A DNA stretch of 64,000 nt from JAOAHC01 sp964593045 (GTDB taxonomy: Bacteria > Bacillota > Clostridia > TANB77 > CAG-465), in assembly GCA_964593045.1 (NCBI GenBank), contig CAZQJQ010000001.1, forward strand, positions 1-64,000, written 5' to 3'. Positions 54,495 to 61,845 of this stretch are shown here, piece by piece. A program made the translations under genes and the position numbers. The notes beneath the pieces are model-generated. The model had not been told where the DNA came from and did no database searches. It was given only the letters and a program-made list of their open reading frames with translations. Numbering within the stretch: position 1 is the first letter of the stretch; every line of letters starts with the position of its first letter.

Positions 54495-54893
54495 ATGGAG
54501 AAAATTAACCAAACAAACAACGAAATGATACGGAAACTTTACGTGGATTCAGTACGAAAAAACGGCAAGAATTTATCTGTTGTTTTAAGGAATACTGAAA
54601 CAGAGTATATTGAGTTTCCATATTCAAAAAAACTTGAAACTGCAATTTGCAGAGCACTTGATGTAAGTGAATTACAAAATGCAATTGACAAAAAAATTCT
54701 TGCGTTTGTAAGTGGACATGACAGAGCGTTAAATCTTATTGCATTCAATCTTAAATCACAGCTGTATTGTGATAAAAGTACTTGTTTTTTTGACATACCA
54801 TTTGAATCAAAGGATTGGTGTATGTTTTCAAATGGCAAAAATGCAACTCTTTGTGATATTGTCATAATGTGCAAACTAAAAGATATGACTTAA
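54495..54893 (+). CDS. Hypothetical protein with atypical codon use
   Basis: 132 residues, unrecognised. No membrane helix. Four Cys occur in the C-terminal half (LYCDKSTCFF, WCMF, LCDIVIMC), and a helical stretch KKLETAICRALDVSELQNAI lies in the middle. Codons such as CGG, CGA, AAC, GGC and ACG are frequent near the start, unlike flanking lepA and rlmB, which suggests transfer from another genome. ATG 54495 follows GGGAGG. It has its own extended -10 promoter overlapped by a palindrome and a strong terminator, so it is an independent unit between two housekeeping genes. Confidence 0.6.
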   Translation: MEKINQTNNEMIRKLYVDSVRKNGKNLSVVLRNTETEYIEFPYSKKLETAICRALDVSELQNAIDKKILAFVSGHDRALNLIAFNLKSQLYCDKSTCFFDIPFESKDWCMFSNGKNATLCDIVIMCKLKDMT

Positions 54894-54900
54894 TTATTTT

Positions 54901-54933
54901 AATTCCTACCTAAATAAGGTGGGAATTTTTTTC
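54901..54933 (+). terminator. Terminator after the 54495 gene
   Basis: AATTCCTACCT pairs with AGGTGGGAATT (one G-U pair; 5-base loop), followed by TTTTT. Confidence 0.85.
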
Positions 54934-55024
54934 TATTAAAATTTTTTGATTTTAAATAAATCATTTATTATATATTTAAATTTTTACTAAAAGTGCTTAG
55001 GTACATCAATGTTATATAAAATAG

Positions 55025-55053
55025 TTGAATTTTTGTCATATATTATGTATAAT
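55025..55053 (+). promoter_or_regulatory. SigA-type promoter of rlmB
   Basis: TTGAAT at 55025-55030, 17-base spacer, TATAAT at 55048-55053, 34 bases before the start. Confidence 0.75.
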
Positions 55054-55087
55054 ATAGTTATAGTTTTTTACTAGAAAGGAAAAACAT

Positions 55088-55837
55088 ATGGGATTAATAT
55101 ATGGTAAAAATCCTGTTCAAGAAGCAGTCTTGTCAGGTAAAACAATAAATAAAATATATTTTCAGAAAGGAAATCGTGAAATATATGATATAGTTAAGCT
55201 TGCAAATGATAATAAGGTTATAACAGTTGTTGCTGAAAAATCAAAACTAGATAGAATGATATCAGAAGAAGGCAAATCTCTTAAAAATTCACAAGGAATT
55301 GTTGCAAGCATAACCGATTTTGTATATTCAAATATAGATGATATATTAGATGAGGCAAATAATAAAAATGAAGCTCCTTTTGTTGTTATATTAGATAAAA
55401 TTGAAGATCCTCATAATCTTGGTGCAATTATTCGTAGTGCACATCTTTTAGGTGCCCATGGAATTATAATTCAAAAAAGAAATGCATCACAAGTAACAGA
55501 TACGGTAGAAAAAGTAGCTGCTGGAGCATGTGCATATCTCAAGGTTGCAAGAGTTACGAATATAACAGAAAGTATAAAATATTTAAAAGAAAAAGGTTTA
55601 TGGATATATGGACTTGATATGCTAGGAGAGAGTAATATATTTGATACAAAAATATCAGGAGCTGTTGGTATAGTTGTAGGAAATGAGGGGGCTGGAATAT
55701 CTAGACTTGTTAGGGAAAATTGTGATGTTTTAGTAAAAATTCCTATGTTTGGTAAAATTGATTCACTTAATGCTTCAGTGTCTACAGCTATTTGCTTATA
55801 TGAAGTGGTAAGGCAAAAAATGAAAGGTAGTAATTAA
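55088..55837 (+). CDS. rlmB: 23S rRNA (guanosine-2'-O)-methyltransferase RlmB (TrmH family)
   Basis: 249 residues. The small N-terminal substrate-binding domain (GLIYGKNPVQEAVLSGKTI) is followed by a SPOUT methyltransferase domain with the knot motifs VILDKIEDPHNLGAIIRSAH, GIVVGNEGAGISRLVRENCD and VKIPMFGKIDSLNASVSTAI. The enzyme methylates a ribose in 23S rRNA with S-adenosylmethionine. Other members of this family modify tRNA, so the exact target is by homology. ATG 55088 follows AGAAAGGA. It is followed by the U32 peptidase after 2 bases. Confidence 0.93.
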   Translation: MGLIYGKNPVQEAVLSGKTINKIYFQKGNREIYDIVKLANDNKVITVVAEKSKLDRMISEEGKSLKNSQGIVASITDFVYSNIDDILDEANNKNEAPFVVILDKIEDPHNLGAIIRSAHLLGAHGIIIQKRNASQVTDTVEKVAAGACAYLKVARVTNITESIKYLKEKGLWIYGLDMLGESNIFDTKISGAVGIVVGNEGAGISRLVRENCDVLVKIPMFGKIDSLNASVSTAICLYEVVRQKMKGSN

Positions 55838-55839
55838 AT

Positions 55840-58164
55840 ATGAATAAGCTTGAATTATTAAGTCCTGCTGGTGATAAAGAAAGTTTTTATTCAGCAATAA
55901 ATAATTTAGCAGATGCAATATATATGGGCTTAGATAAGTATAATGCAAGAAGAATGGCTAAAAATTTTACTATTGAAGAATATATACAATGTATAAAATA
56001 TGCACATATACGTGGAGTAAAAATATATCTTACTTTAAATACATTAATGAATGATGATGAAATAAAAGAAGCATTAAAAGATCTTTTATTGTTATATCAA
56101 AATGGCCTTGATGGAGTTATAGTTCAAGATATTGGTCTTGCTTCACTAATTATTTCAAATTTTCCAGATTTACCAGTACATGCTAGTACACAGATGACCG
56201 TACATAATTTGAAACAAGTTAAGTATTTAGAAAAAATGGGATTTACAAGAGTTGTTCTTGCAAGAGAATTAAGTATAGATGAAATACAAAATATATGTAA
56301 GAATACAAATATGCAAATAGAAGTATTTGTACATGGTGCATTATGTGTATCATATTCAGGTCAATGTCAAATGAGTAATGTTATAGGAGGAAGAAGTGCA
56401 AATAAAGGTATGTGTGCTCAACCTTGTAGAATGAAATATACACTTTACGATGAAAATGATAAGGCTATACAAAAAGAAAAATATATTTTAAGTAAAAAAG
56501 ATATATATGGACTTGAACATATATATAAATTAATAAAAGCAGGAGTTTATTCTTTTAAAATAGAAGGAAGAGGTAAAAATCCTGAATATGTTGCTATGGT
56601 AACAAGAAAATATAGAAAATATATTAATATGAAAAGTAGTTTAGTAGATGATACAGATAAACTTAAACTTATGCAAATATTTAATAGAGATGGAATAAGT
56701 TATGGCTATTTAAATGGCATAAGTAATAAAGAAAGTATAACTATAAATTCTCCTAAAAATACAGGACTTTATTTAGGTAAAATTATTGATAGGAAAAAAG
56801 AATATATAAAAATAAAGTTAGAACAAGACTTAAGTATGCATGATGGAATAGAAATACTAGACAATTCAAATGTTATATCTACTATTGTAACTTGTATAAA
56901 AAATGATAAGTTTGTTAATATAAATAAAGATGTTTGTAAAGGACAAGTTGTATGGATAGGAGATATAAAGAATAAAGCTGAGGTTGGTTCTAGTGTATAT
57001 AAAACATCTAGTACTAAATTAAATAGAGAACTTTCAAAATCATACACAGATAATAAGTTTTTTAAAAAAATAGGGATAAATTATACTATTAAAATAGAGA
57101 AAAATAAAAAGATATATGTTGAATTACGTGTGGATAATATTCATTTTGTAAAGTCTACATTTGATGTTATACCAGAACTTGCAAAAACTAAAAGTATGGA
57201 TAAAGATTATGTAATAAATGCTTTTTCAAAATTAAATGATACTCCATATGAAATTTCAAATGTTGATATATATCTTGATGATGGATTATTTATACCCGTT
57301 TCAAAATTAAATGAAATTAGAAAAAATGTAACTTCTAGTTTAGAAAATACATATGATGTAAAAAAAGATATAACTGTTATTAAAAATAATTTAAATTATA
57401 ATTTAAGCAAAATAGAAGATACTCATATTGCTAAAGCAAAAACAAAAGAAAATAGCAAAAAACAAATATATAATGAAATTATATATATTAACAAATATGA
57501 TAGTAACAAAAAATATGATTTTAAATTATATGGAAATATATCAAAAATATATATAAATGCATGTGATTTTTTAAAATATGAAAATGATATATTTATTAAA
57601 ATTAAAACGAACTATAATTTATATATTCACATTCCAAATATTATAAACAAAAATCTTGAAAAATATATTGATGATAACCTTGAAAGATTAGTAAAAAAAG
57701 GAATCTCTGGTATAGTCTGTTCTAATATGGGATATATAAATAGGATAGTTGAATTAAAGCAAAAATATAATATATTATTGGTGGCAGATTACAGTTTAAA
57801 TATAACCAACATATATTCTGCTAAAATATTTAAAGATATAGGCTTTGATGTAATTGAGGCTGGATTAGATGCAACGGATGAGGATATAGCAAAAATGGTA
57901 GATGTTTGTAAAATAGAATTAGTAGATGATTATATAAATGCTATGACAACAAGATATTGTATTTTAGATGCTTTTGTAAAAAATGAAAATTGTTTATCTA
58001 GATGTAAAAATAAATATTATATTGAGGATCAACATAAATTAAGATATCATATAATATGCGATAATACTGATTGTACTGTAAGATTAGTAAGAAGGTATAA
58101 AACAAAAGATAGTACTTTAAATATAGTAGGAATAAGCGGTGTAAGAAAAAGTATATTGTACTAG
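55840..58164 (+). CDS. U32-family peptidase-like protein (RlhA/YhbU type) with C-terminal extension
   Basis: 774 residues. The N-terminal U32 core has ELLSPAGDKESFYSAINNLADAIYMG, the signature VFVHGALCVSYSGQC and GGRSANKGMCAQPCRMKY, whose Cys bind an Fe-S cluster. KIEGRGKNPEYVAMVTRKYR follows, then a DUF3656-type and beta-barrel region and a second U32-like half (about 540-770). Related proteins (RlhA, TrhP) hydroxylate rRNA or tRNA with prephenate, so an RNA-modification role is more likely than proteolysis. It lies 2 bases after rlmB, another rRNA modifier, which fits. Confidence 0.9.
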   Translation: MNKLELLSPAGDKESFYSAINNLADAIYMGLDKYNARRMAKNFTIEEYIQCIKYAHIRGVKIYLTLNTLMNDDEIKEALKDLLLLYQNGLDGVIVQDIGLASLIISNFPDLPVHASTQMTVHNLKQVKYLEKMGFTRVVLARELSIDEIQNICKNTNMQIEVFVHGALCVSYSGQCQMSNVIGGRSANKGMCAQPCRMKYTLYDENDKAIQKEKYILSKKDIYGLEHIYKLIKAGVYSFKIEGRGKNPEYVAMVTRKYRKYINMKSSLVDDTDKLKLMQIFNRDGISYGYLNGISNKESITINSPKNTGLYLGKIIDRKKEYIKIKLEQDLSMHDGIEILDNSNVISTIVTCIKNDKFVNINKDVCKGQVVWIGDIKNKAEVGSSVYKTSSTKLNRELSKSYTDNKFFKKIGINYTIKIEKNKKIYVELRVDNIHFVKSTFDVIPELAKTKSMDKDYVINAFSKLNDTPYEISNVDIYLDDGLFIPVSKLNEIRKNVTSSLENTYDVKKDITVIKNNLNYNLSKIEDTHIAKAKTKENSKKQIYNEIIYINKYDSNKKYDFKLYGNISKIYINACDFLKYENDIFIKIKTNYNLYIHIPNIINKNLEKYIDDNLERLVKKGISGIVCSNMGYINRIVELKQKYNILLVADYSLNITNIYSAKIFKDIGFDVIEAGLDATDEDIAKMVDVCKIELVDDYINAMTTRYCILDAFVKNENCLSRCKNKYYIEDQHKLRYHIICDNTDCTVRLVRRYKTKDSTLNIVGISGVRKSILY

Positions 58165-58239
58165 TATAATATATTATTTTAATCATATAAATTAATAAAG
58201 ACTAATTTGTCAAAAAAATGTGTATTAATACGACATATA

Positions 58240-58268
58240 TTGACTTTATATATACATAAGAGTATAAT
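58240..58268 (+). promoter_or_regulatory. SigA-type promoter of the glycosyltransferase gene
   Basis: TTGACT at 58240-58245, 17-base spacer, TATAAT at 58263-58268, 28 bases before the start. Confidence 0.8.
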
Positions 58269-58296
58269 TGTAATAGTAATGTAAAAAGGAGAAAAC

Positions 58297-59544
58297 ATGG
58301 TAGAGTTAATATACAATATATTAGAGATGTCTATATTAGTTTATGGTATATATTATATAATTACAGGCATTTTTGCATTTTTTGGTAGAAAATCAAAAAT
58401 ACGTAAATATTCGCATAAAAATAAAATAGCAGTTTTAATAGCAGCAAGAAATGAATCAAAAGTAATAGGTAAGCTAGTAGAGAGTCTTAAAAAGCAAAAA
58501 TATCCAGAGGATAAATATGATATTTATGTTATTCCAAATAATTGTACAGATAATACAAGAGAAGTAGCAATGAATTCTGGAGCAAAAATAATTGATTGTA
58601 CTGTTGAAGTTTCATCAAAAGGTGAAGTTTTAAGATTTGCTTTTGATCATATATTTAAAACAAACGATACATATGATGCATTTTGTATATTTGATGCAGA
58701 TAATATAGTGCATCCTGAATTTTTATCTAGAATGAATGATGCAATATGTGCAGGATACAGGGTTGCACAGGGCTATAGAGATAGCAAAAATCCATATGAT
58801 AGTTGGGTTTCTAGTTGTTATTCCATATTTTATTGGGTACAAAATTATTTCTTTAATAAAGCAAGAATGAATATGGGTTGGTCTTCCTCTATAAATGGAA
58901 CAGGATTTATGGTCAAGGCTGATGTTATAAAAGAATTTGGCTTTAATACAGAAACAATAACTGAAGACATAGAATTTGCTGCTCAATGTGCTTGCAATAA
59001 TTGTAGAATTGCATTTGTGAAAAATGCAATAACATATGATGAACAGCCTATAATGTTTAATGAATCATGGAAACAAAGAAAACGTTGGTCTAAAGGAACA
59101 CTTCAATGTTTGGTCAAATATTTTAAACCTTTGCTTAAGAAAGCTATAAAATCAGATGTACCTCAAGGACTAGATATGGCCATGTTTTTCTTAGCACCTG
59201 TTATGCAGGTTTTAGCATTTGTAGTAATTGCAGTTTTGTTAATATATAATATTTTAAGTATACCAGCATATGATGTTTTTAGGTCAATTTATGCAGGTAA
59301 AATAATTTTAGCACTTATTGTATATTGCATATCTATTATAATATCTGCTTTTGTGGTTTCAGTAGAAAAGAAAAAAACAAAAAAGTCAGTAGTTGGTATA
59401 CTAACAATGGGATTATTTATGCTAACATGGTTGCCAATAAATATAATATGTATGTTTAATAAGAAACAAGTATGGGAACCTATTGAACATACCAAAAGTA
59501 TGGATATAGAAAATATAGAAAGTATAGAAAGCATAATAGAATAG
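58297..59544 (+). CDS. Membrane glycosyltransferase, family 2
   Basis: 415 residues. One N-terminal membrane helix (about 5-28), then a GT-A fold domain: KIAVLIAARNESKVIGKLVESL at the nucleotide-sugar site, the Asp motif FCIFDADNIVHPEF, TITEDIEFAAQC and QRKRWSKGTLQCL (the Q/RxxRW motif of processive-type GT2 enzymes). Three C-terminal helices end the protein. This layout fits synthesis or export of a polysaccharide, but the sugar and acceptor are not known. ATG 58297 follows AAAAGGAG. Confidence 0.9.
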   Translation: MVELIYNILEMSILVYGIYYIITGIFAFFGRKSKIRKYSHKNKIAVLIAARNESKVIGKLVESLKKQKYPEDKYDIYVIPNNCTDNTREVAMNSGAKIIDCTVEVSSKGEVLRFAFDHIFKTNDTYDAFCIFDADNIVHPEFLSRMNDAICAGYRVAQGYRDSKNPYDSWVSSCYSIFYWVQNYFFNKARMNMGWSSSINGTGFMVKADVIKEFGFNTETITEDIEFAAQCACNNCRIAFVKNAITYDEQPIMFNESWKQRKRWSKGTLQCLVKYFKPLLKKAIKSDVPQGLDMAMFFLAPVMQVLAFVVIAVLLIYNILSIPAYDVFRSIYAGKIILALIVYCISIIISAFVVSVEKKKTKKSVVGILTMGLFMLTWLPINIICMFNKKQVWEPIEHTKSMDIENIESIESIIE

Positions 59545-59570
59545 AGAGTGTATCTCTATTCTATTTTTAA
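59537..59570. terminator. Terminator between the glycosyltransferase and tcdA
   Basis: TAGAATAGAGA (from 59537) pairs with TCTCTATTCTA with a 5-base loop, followed by TTTTT; it overlaps the stop codon. Confidence 0.75.
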
Positions 59571-59607
59571 TCTATCCATTTAAATTGTTATTTCACAATG
59601 ATTTACA

Positions 59608-60327
59608 TTATATGATAGGATGTATAATATCTTTTACTACTTCAGAAGAGATTATAATACCAACAGCTGATGGTACAAAAGAAATGCTTCCTAATATTTT
59701 TTTGCCATTATCATCTAAATTTTCACTATTTATTTTTAAAGGCTCTTCTTTAGAATATACAACTTTTAAGTTTGCAATTCCTAAATCTTTCAACTTTTTC
59801 CTTAGTATTTTCGCTACTGGGCACACGCTGGTTTTTTTAATATCAGATACTTCAAATTTTGTAGGATCTAGTTTGTTTGCTGCTCCCATACTAGATATTA
59901 TATTTATATTATTTTTTTTCGCATGTAATATAATTGAAAGTTTAGAACTGATTGTATCTATAGCATCTACTATATAATCATAATTATTAGATAATATATT
60001 ATCTATGTTTTCTTCATTTACAAAAGTAGTATAAGTAGTTACATTTGCTTCCTTGTTAATATCTAGGATTCTTTCTTTCATTACTTCCACTTTATATTTT
60101 CCAATAGTTTTAGTAGTTGCGTGTATTTGTCTATTTATATTGCTTTCGCAAATTTTATCACTATCAATTAATATTATATTACCAATACCTGCTCTTGCTA
60201 ATGTTTCTGCTACATATGAACCAACTCCACCTATACCAAATATAGCGACAGTTGATTCTTTTAATTTATCTAAAGAAGTTTTACCGTATAAGTAATTCTT
60301 CTCTTGAAAAAATATCCATAAAATCAC
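59608..60327 (-). CDS. tcdA: tRNA threonylcarbamoyladenosine dehydratase (TcdA), N-terminus probably frameshifted
   Basis: 239 residues from GTG 60327. The E1-like (ThiF/MoeB) fold is clear: VAIFGIGGVGSYVAETLARAGIG (ATP site), DSDKICESNINRQIHATTKT, VEVMKERILDINKEA, VDAIDTISSKLSII and the C-terminal LGSISFVPSAVGIIISS. TcdA forms the cyclic ct6A base at tRNA position 37. The start is suspicious. AAAGGTGAT overlaps GTG 60327 but is well placed for ATG 60319, which in another frame reads MDIFSREELLI, the typical TcdA N-terminus. One extra base near 60286 separates that frame from GKTSLDKL. Confidence 0.9.
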   Translation of the reverse strand: MILWIFFQEKNYLYGKTSLDKLKESTVAIFGIGGVGSYVAETLARAGIGNIILIDSDKICESNINRQIHATTKTIGKYKVEVMKERILDINKEANVTTYTTFVNEENIDNILSNNYDYIVDAIDTISSKLSIILHAKKNNINIISSMGAANKLDPTKFEVSDIKKTSVCPVAKILRKKLKDLGIANLKVVYSKEEPLKINSENLDDNGKKILGSISFVPSAVGIIISSEVVKDIIHPII

Positions 60328-60371
60328 CTTTTTAATTATACTATATTAATTTTTAAAATTCAATTAAATAA

Positions 60372-60401
60372 TTGCATAGCTTGTATAAAATATGATATAA
60401 T
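60372..60401 (+). promoter_or_regulatory. SigA-type promoter of the CmpB-like gene
   Basis: TTGCAT at 60372-60377, 18-base spacer, extended TGATATAAT ending at 60401. Confidence 0.65.
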
Positions 60402-60441
60402 TGGGTATATGAAATAAGATGTAGTTTAGAAGGTGTAAGAA

Positions 60442-61251
60442 ATGGATATATTATATAATTTTTCATATATATTTTTAATATTTTTTATATATTCAGTATT
60501 TGGATATCTATGTGAGATAGTTTATACGTTTATATATAATAAATTTAAATTTGAAAATAGAGGATTTTTATATGGACCATATTGTCCAATTTATGGATTT
60601 GGTGCTATGCTAGTTATATTTGTACTAAAAAAATATCATTCCGATCCTATTGCTCTTTTTGTTATGACGGTAATAGTTACATCAATACTTGAATATTTAA
60701 CCAGTTATATTATGGAAAAAATATTTGCAAATAAATGGTGGGATTATTCGCATGAGAAATTTAATATAAATGGAAGAGTGTGTATTAAAAATTCATTGCT
60801 TTTTGGTGTGATGGGTATAATTGTTGTATATTGCATTAATCCATTTTTCGATAGTATTATATTAGGAATAGGAAAAAAATATCAGGTGGTTTTTGCAATA
60901 GTAATATTTACGCTTATGATTTATGATACAATAAGGTCATTTAATGTGGCAATGTCACTGAAGAAAAAATTAAAAGATATACGAGAAGATGTAACTAGAT
61001 ATATTATTGAAGAACATAGAAAATCTAAAGAAAACAGCGAGAATATTAAAAATGAATTAGTTAATAATTTAAAAGAGAAGATGAATGAGTTGTTTGAGAA
61101 TAAAAAAGATAAAAAACTCATGGAACTTCTTTCTAAGTTACCTAAGCAAGCAGATTCAAAGAAAATTGATGCTATAAGCATTATAAAAGAGAATATTGAG
61201 AAAAATAAAAAAGAAAAAATGAAAAAAGATAAAAAACAAAAAATAAATTAA
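60442..61251 (+). CDS. Multi-pass membrane protein, putative ABC-transporter-type (CmpB-like) family
   Basis: 269 residues. Five membrane helices (to about 170) carry the family signature: SVFGYLCEIVYTFI, NRGFLYGPYCPIYGFGA, SILEYLTSYIMEKIF and KWWDYSHEKFNINGRVC. The family name (ABC_trans_CmpB) is historical; no ATPase partner is next to it and transport is not shown. The C-terminal third (about 180-269) is highly charged and helical, ending in a Lys-rich tail. ATG 60442 follows GAAGGTG. Confidence 0.8.
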   Translation: MDILYNFSYIFLIFFIYSVFGYLCEIVYTFIYNKFKFENRGFLYGPYCPIYGFGAMLVIFVLKKYHSDPIALFVMTVIVTSILEYLTSYIMEKIFANKWWDYSHEKFNINGRVCIKNSLLFGVMGIIVVYCINPFFDSIILGIGKKYQVVFAIVIFTLMIYDTIRSFNVAMSLKKKLKDIREDVTRYIIEEHRKSKENSENIKNELVNNLKEKMNELFENKKDKKLMELLSKLPKQADSKKIDAISIIKENIEKNKKEKMKKDKKQKIN

Positions 61252-61286
61252 TATAATAATATATTAATGTTTTGCACACACTTTTA

Positions 61287-61315
61287 TTGACAAAAGTTTT
61301 GCTAAAGTGTAAAAT
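61287..61315 (+). promoter_or_regulatory. SigA-type promoter of the pilin-like operon
   Basis: TTGACA at 61287-61292, 17-base spacer, TAAAAT at 61310-61315; 26 bases to ATG 61342. Confidence 0.7.
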
Positions 61316-61341
61316 TAATATATATATTTTGAGAGGTAAAA

Positions 61342-61833
61342 ATGAAAACGAAAGATTTTAAAAAAGGAATTTCTTTAATTGCACTCGTTGCAACCATAGT
61401 TATAATAGGAATACTACTTTCTGCTATAGTAATTCGTTCACGTGATATTTTAACTAAGACAAGCAAAAAAGAATTTGCAAATGAACTTTATCTAGTTGAA
61501 AGTCAGGTTGAAAAATATTATTTTAAAAATAGTGAATATCCTATATCCGATTCAATACAAATTGATTTGTCTTCTATAGAAGATAGAGATGTTTATCAAT
61601 TTAAAGAGGAACAAGGATATCCGGATGGGGTAATTACATTATATAAAATTGACCTATATGAAGCAGATGTCGATGAAGCAAAACGTGGAACGCAGGACTC
61701 TGGTAGTAAAGATGTTTATGCTGTTTCTCAAGATACTGGTAATATATATTATGTAGCTGGATATAAATCAGGATATGATACATTTTATACATTAACAGAT
61801 GATCTTTTAGATTTAATAGATTTAAATAAATAG
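61342..61833 (+). CDS. Pilin-like secreted protein
   Basis: 163 residues. The leader KKGISLIALVATIVIIGILL (about residues 7-26) has the prepilin Gly and hydrophobic helix, but Ala where pilins have Glu5. A helical stalk (ELYLVESQVEKYYFKNSEYP) and a small C-terminal domain (VYAVSQDTGNIYYVAGYKSG) follow, as in type II/IV pseudopilins. The next gene begins 12 bases later and its first 150 residues have the same order (SIQDVVDSYV, GEYPVTDSV, IYALSTTTGKVYYVKG), so the two arose from one ancestor. Cleavage by a prepilin peptidase is inferred; no pilus ATPase is nearby. ATG 61342 follows GAGAGG. Confidence 0.78.
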   Translation: MKTKDFKKGISLIALVATIVIIGILLSAIVIRSRDILTKTSKKEFANELYLVESQVEKYYFKNSEYPISDSIQIDLSSIEDRDVYQFKEEQGYPDGVITLYKIDLYEADVDEAKRGTQDSGSKDVYAVSQDTGNIYYVAGYKSGYDTFYTLTDDLLDLIDLNK

Positions 61834-61845
61834 TGAGGTATATAT

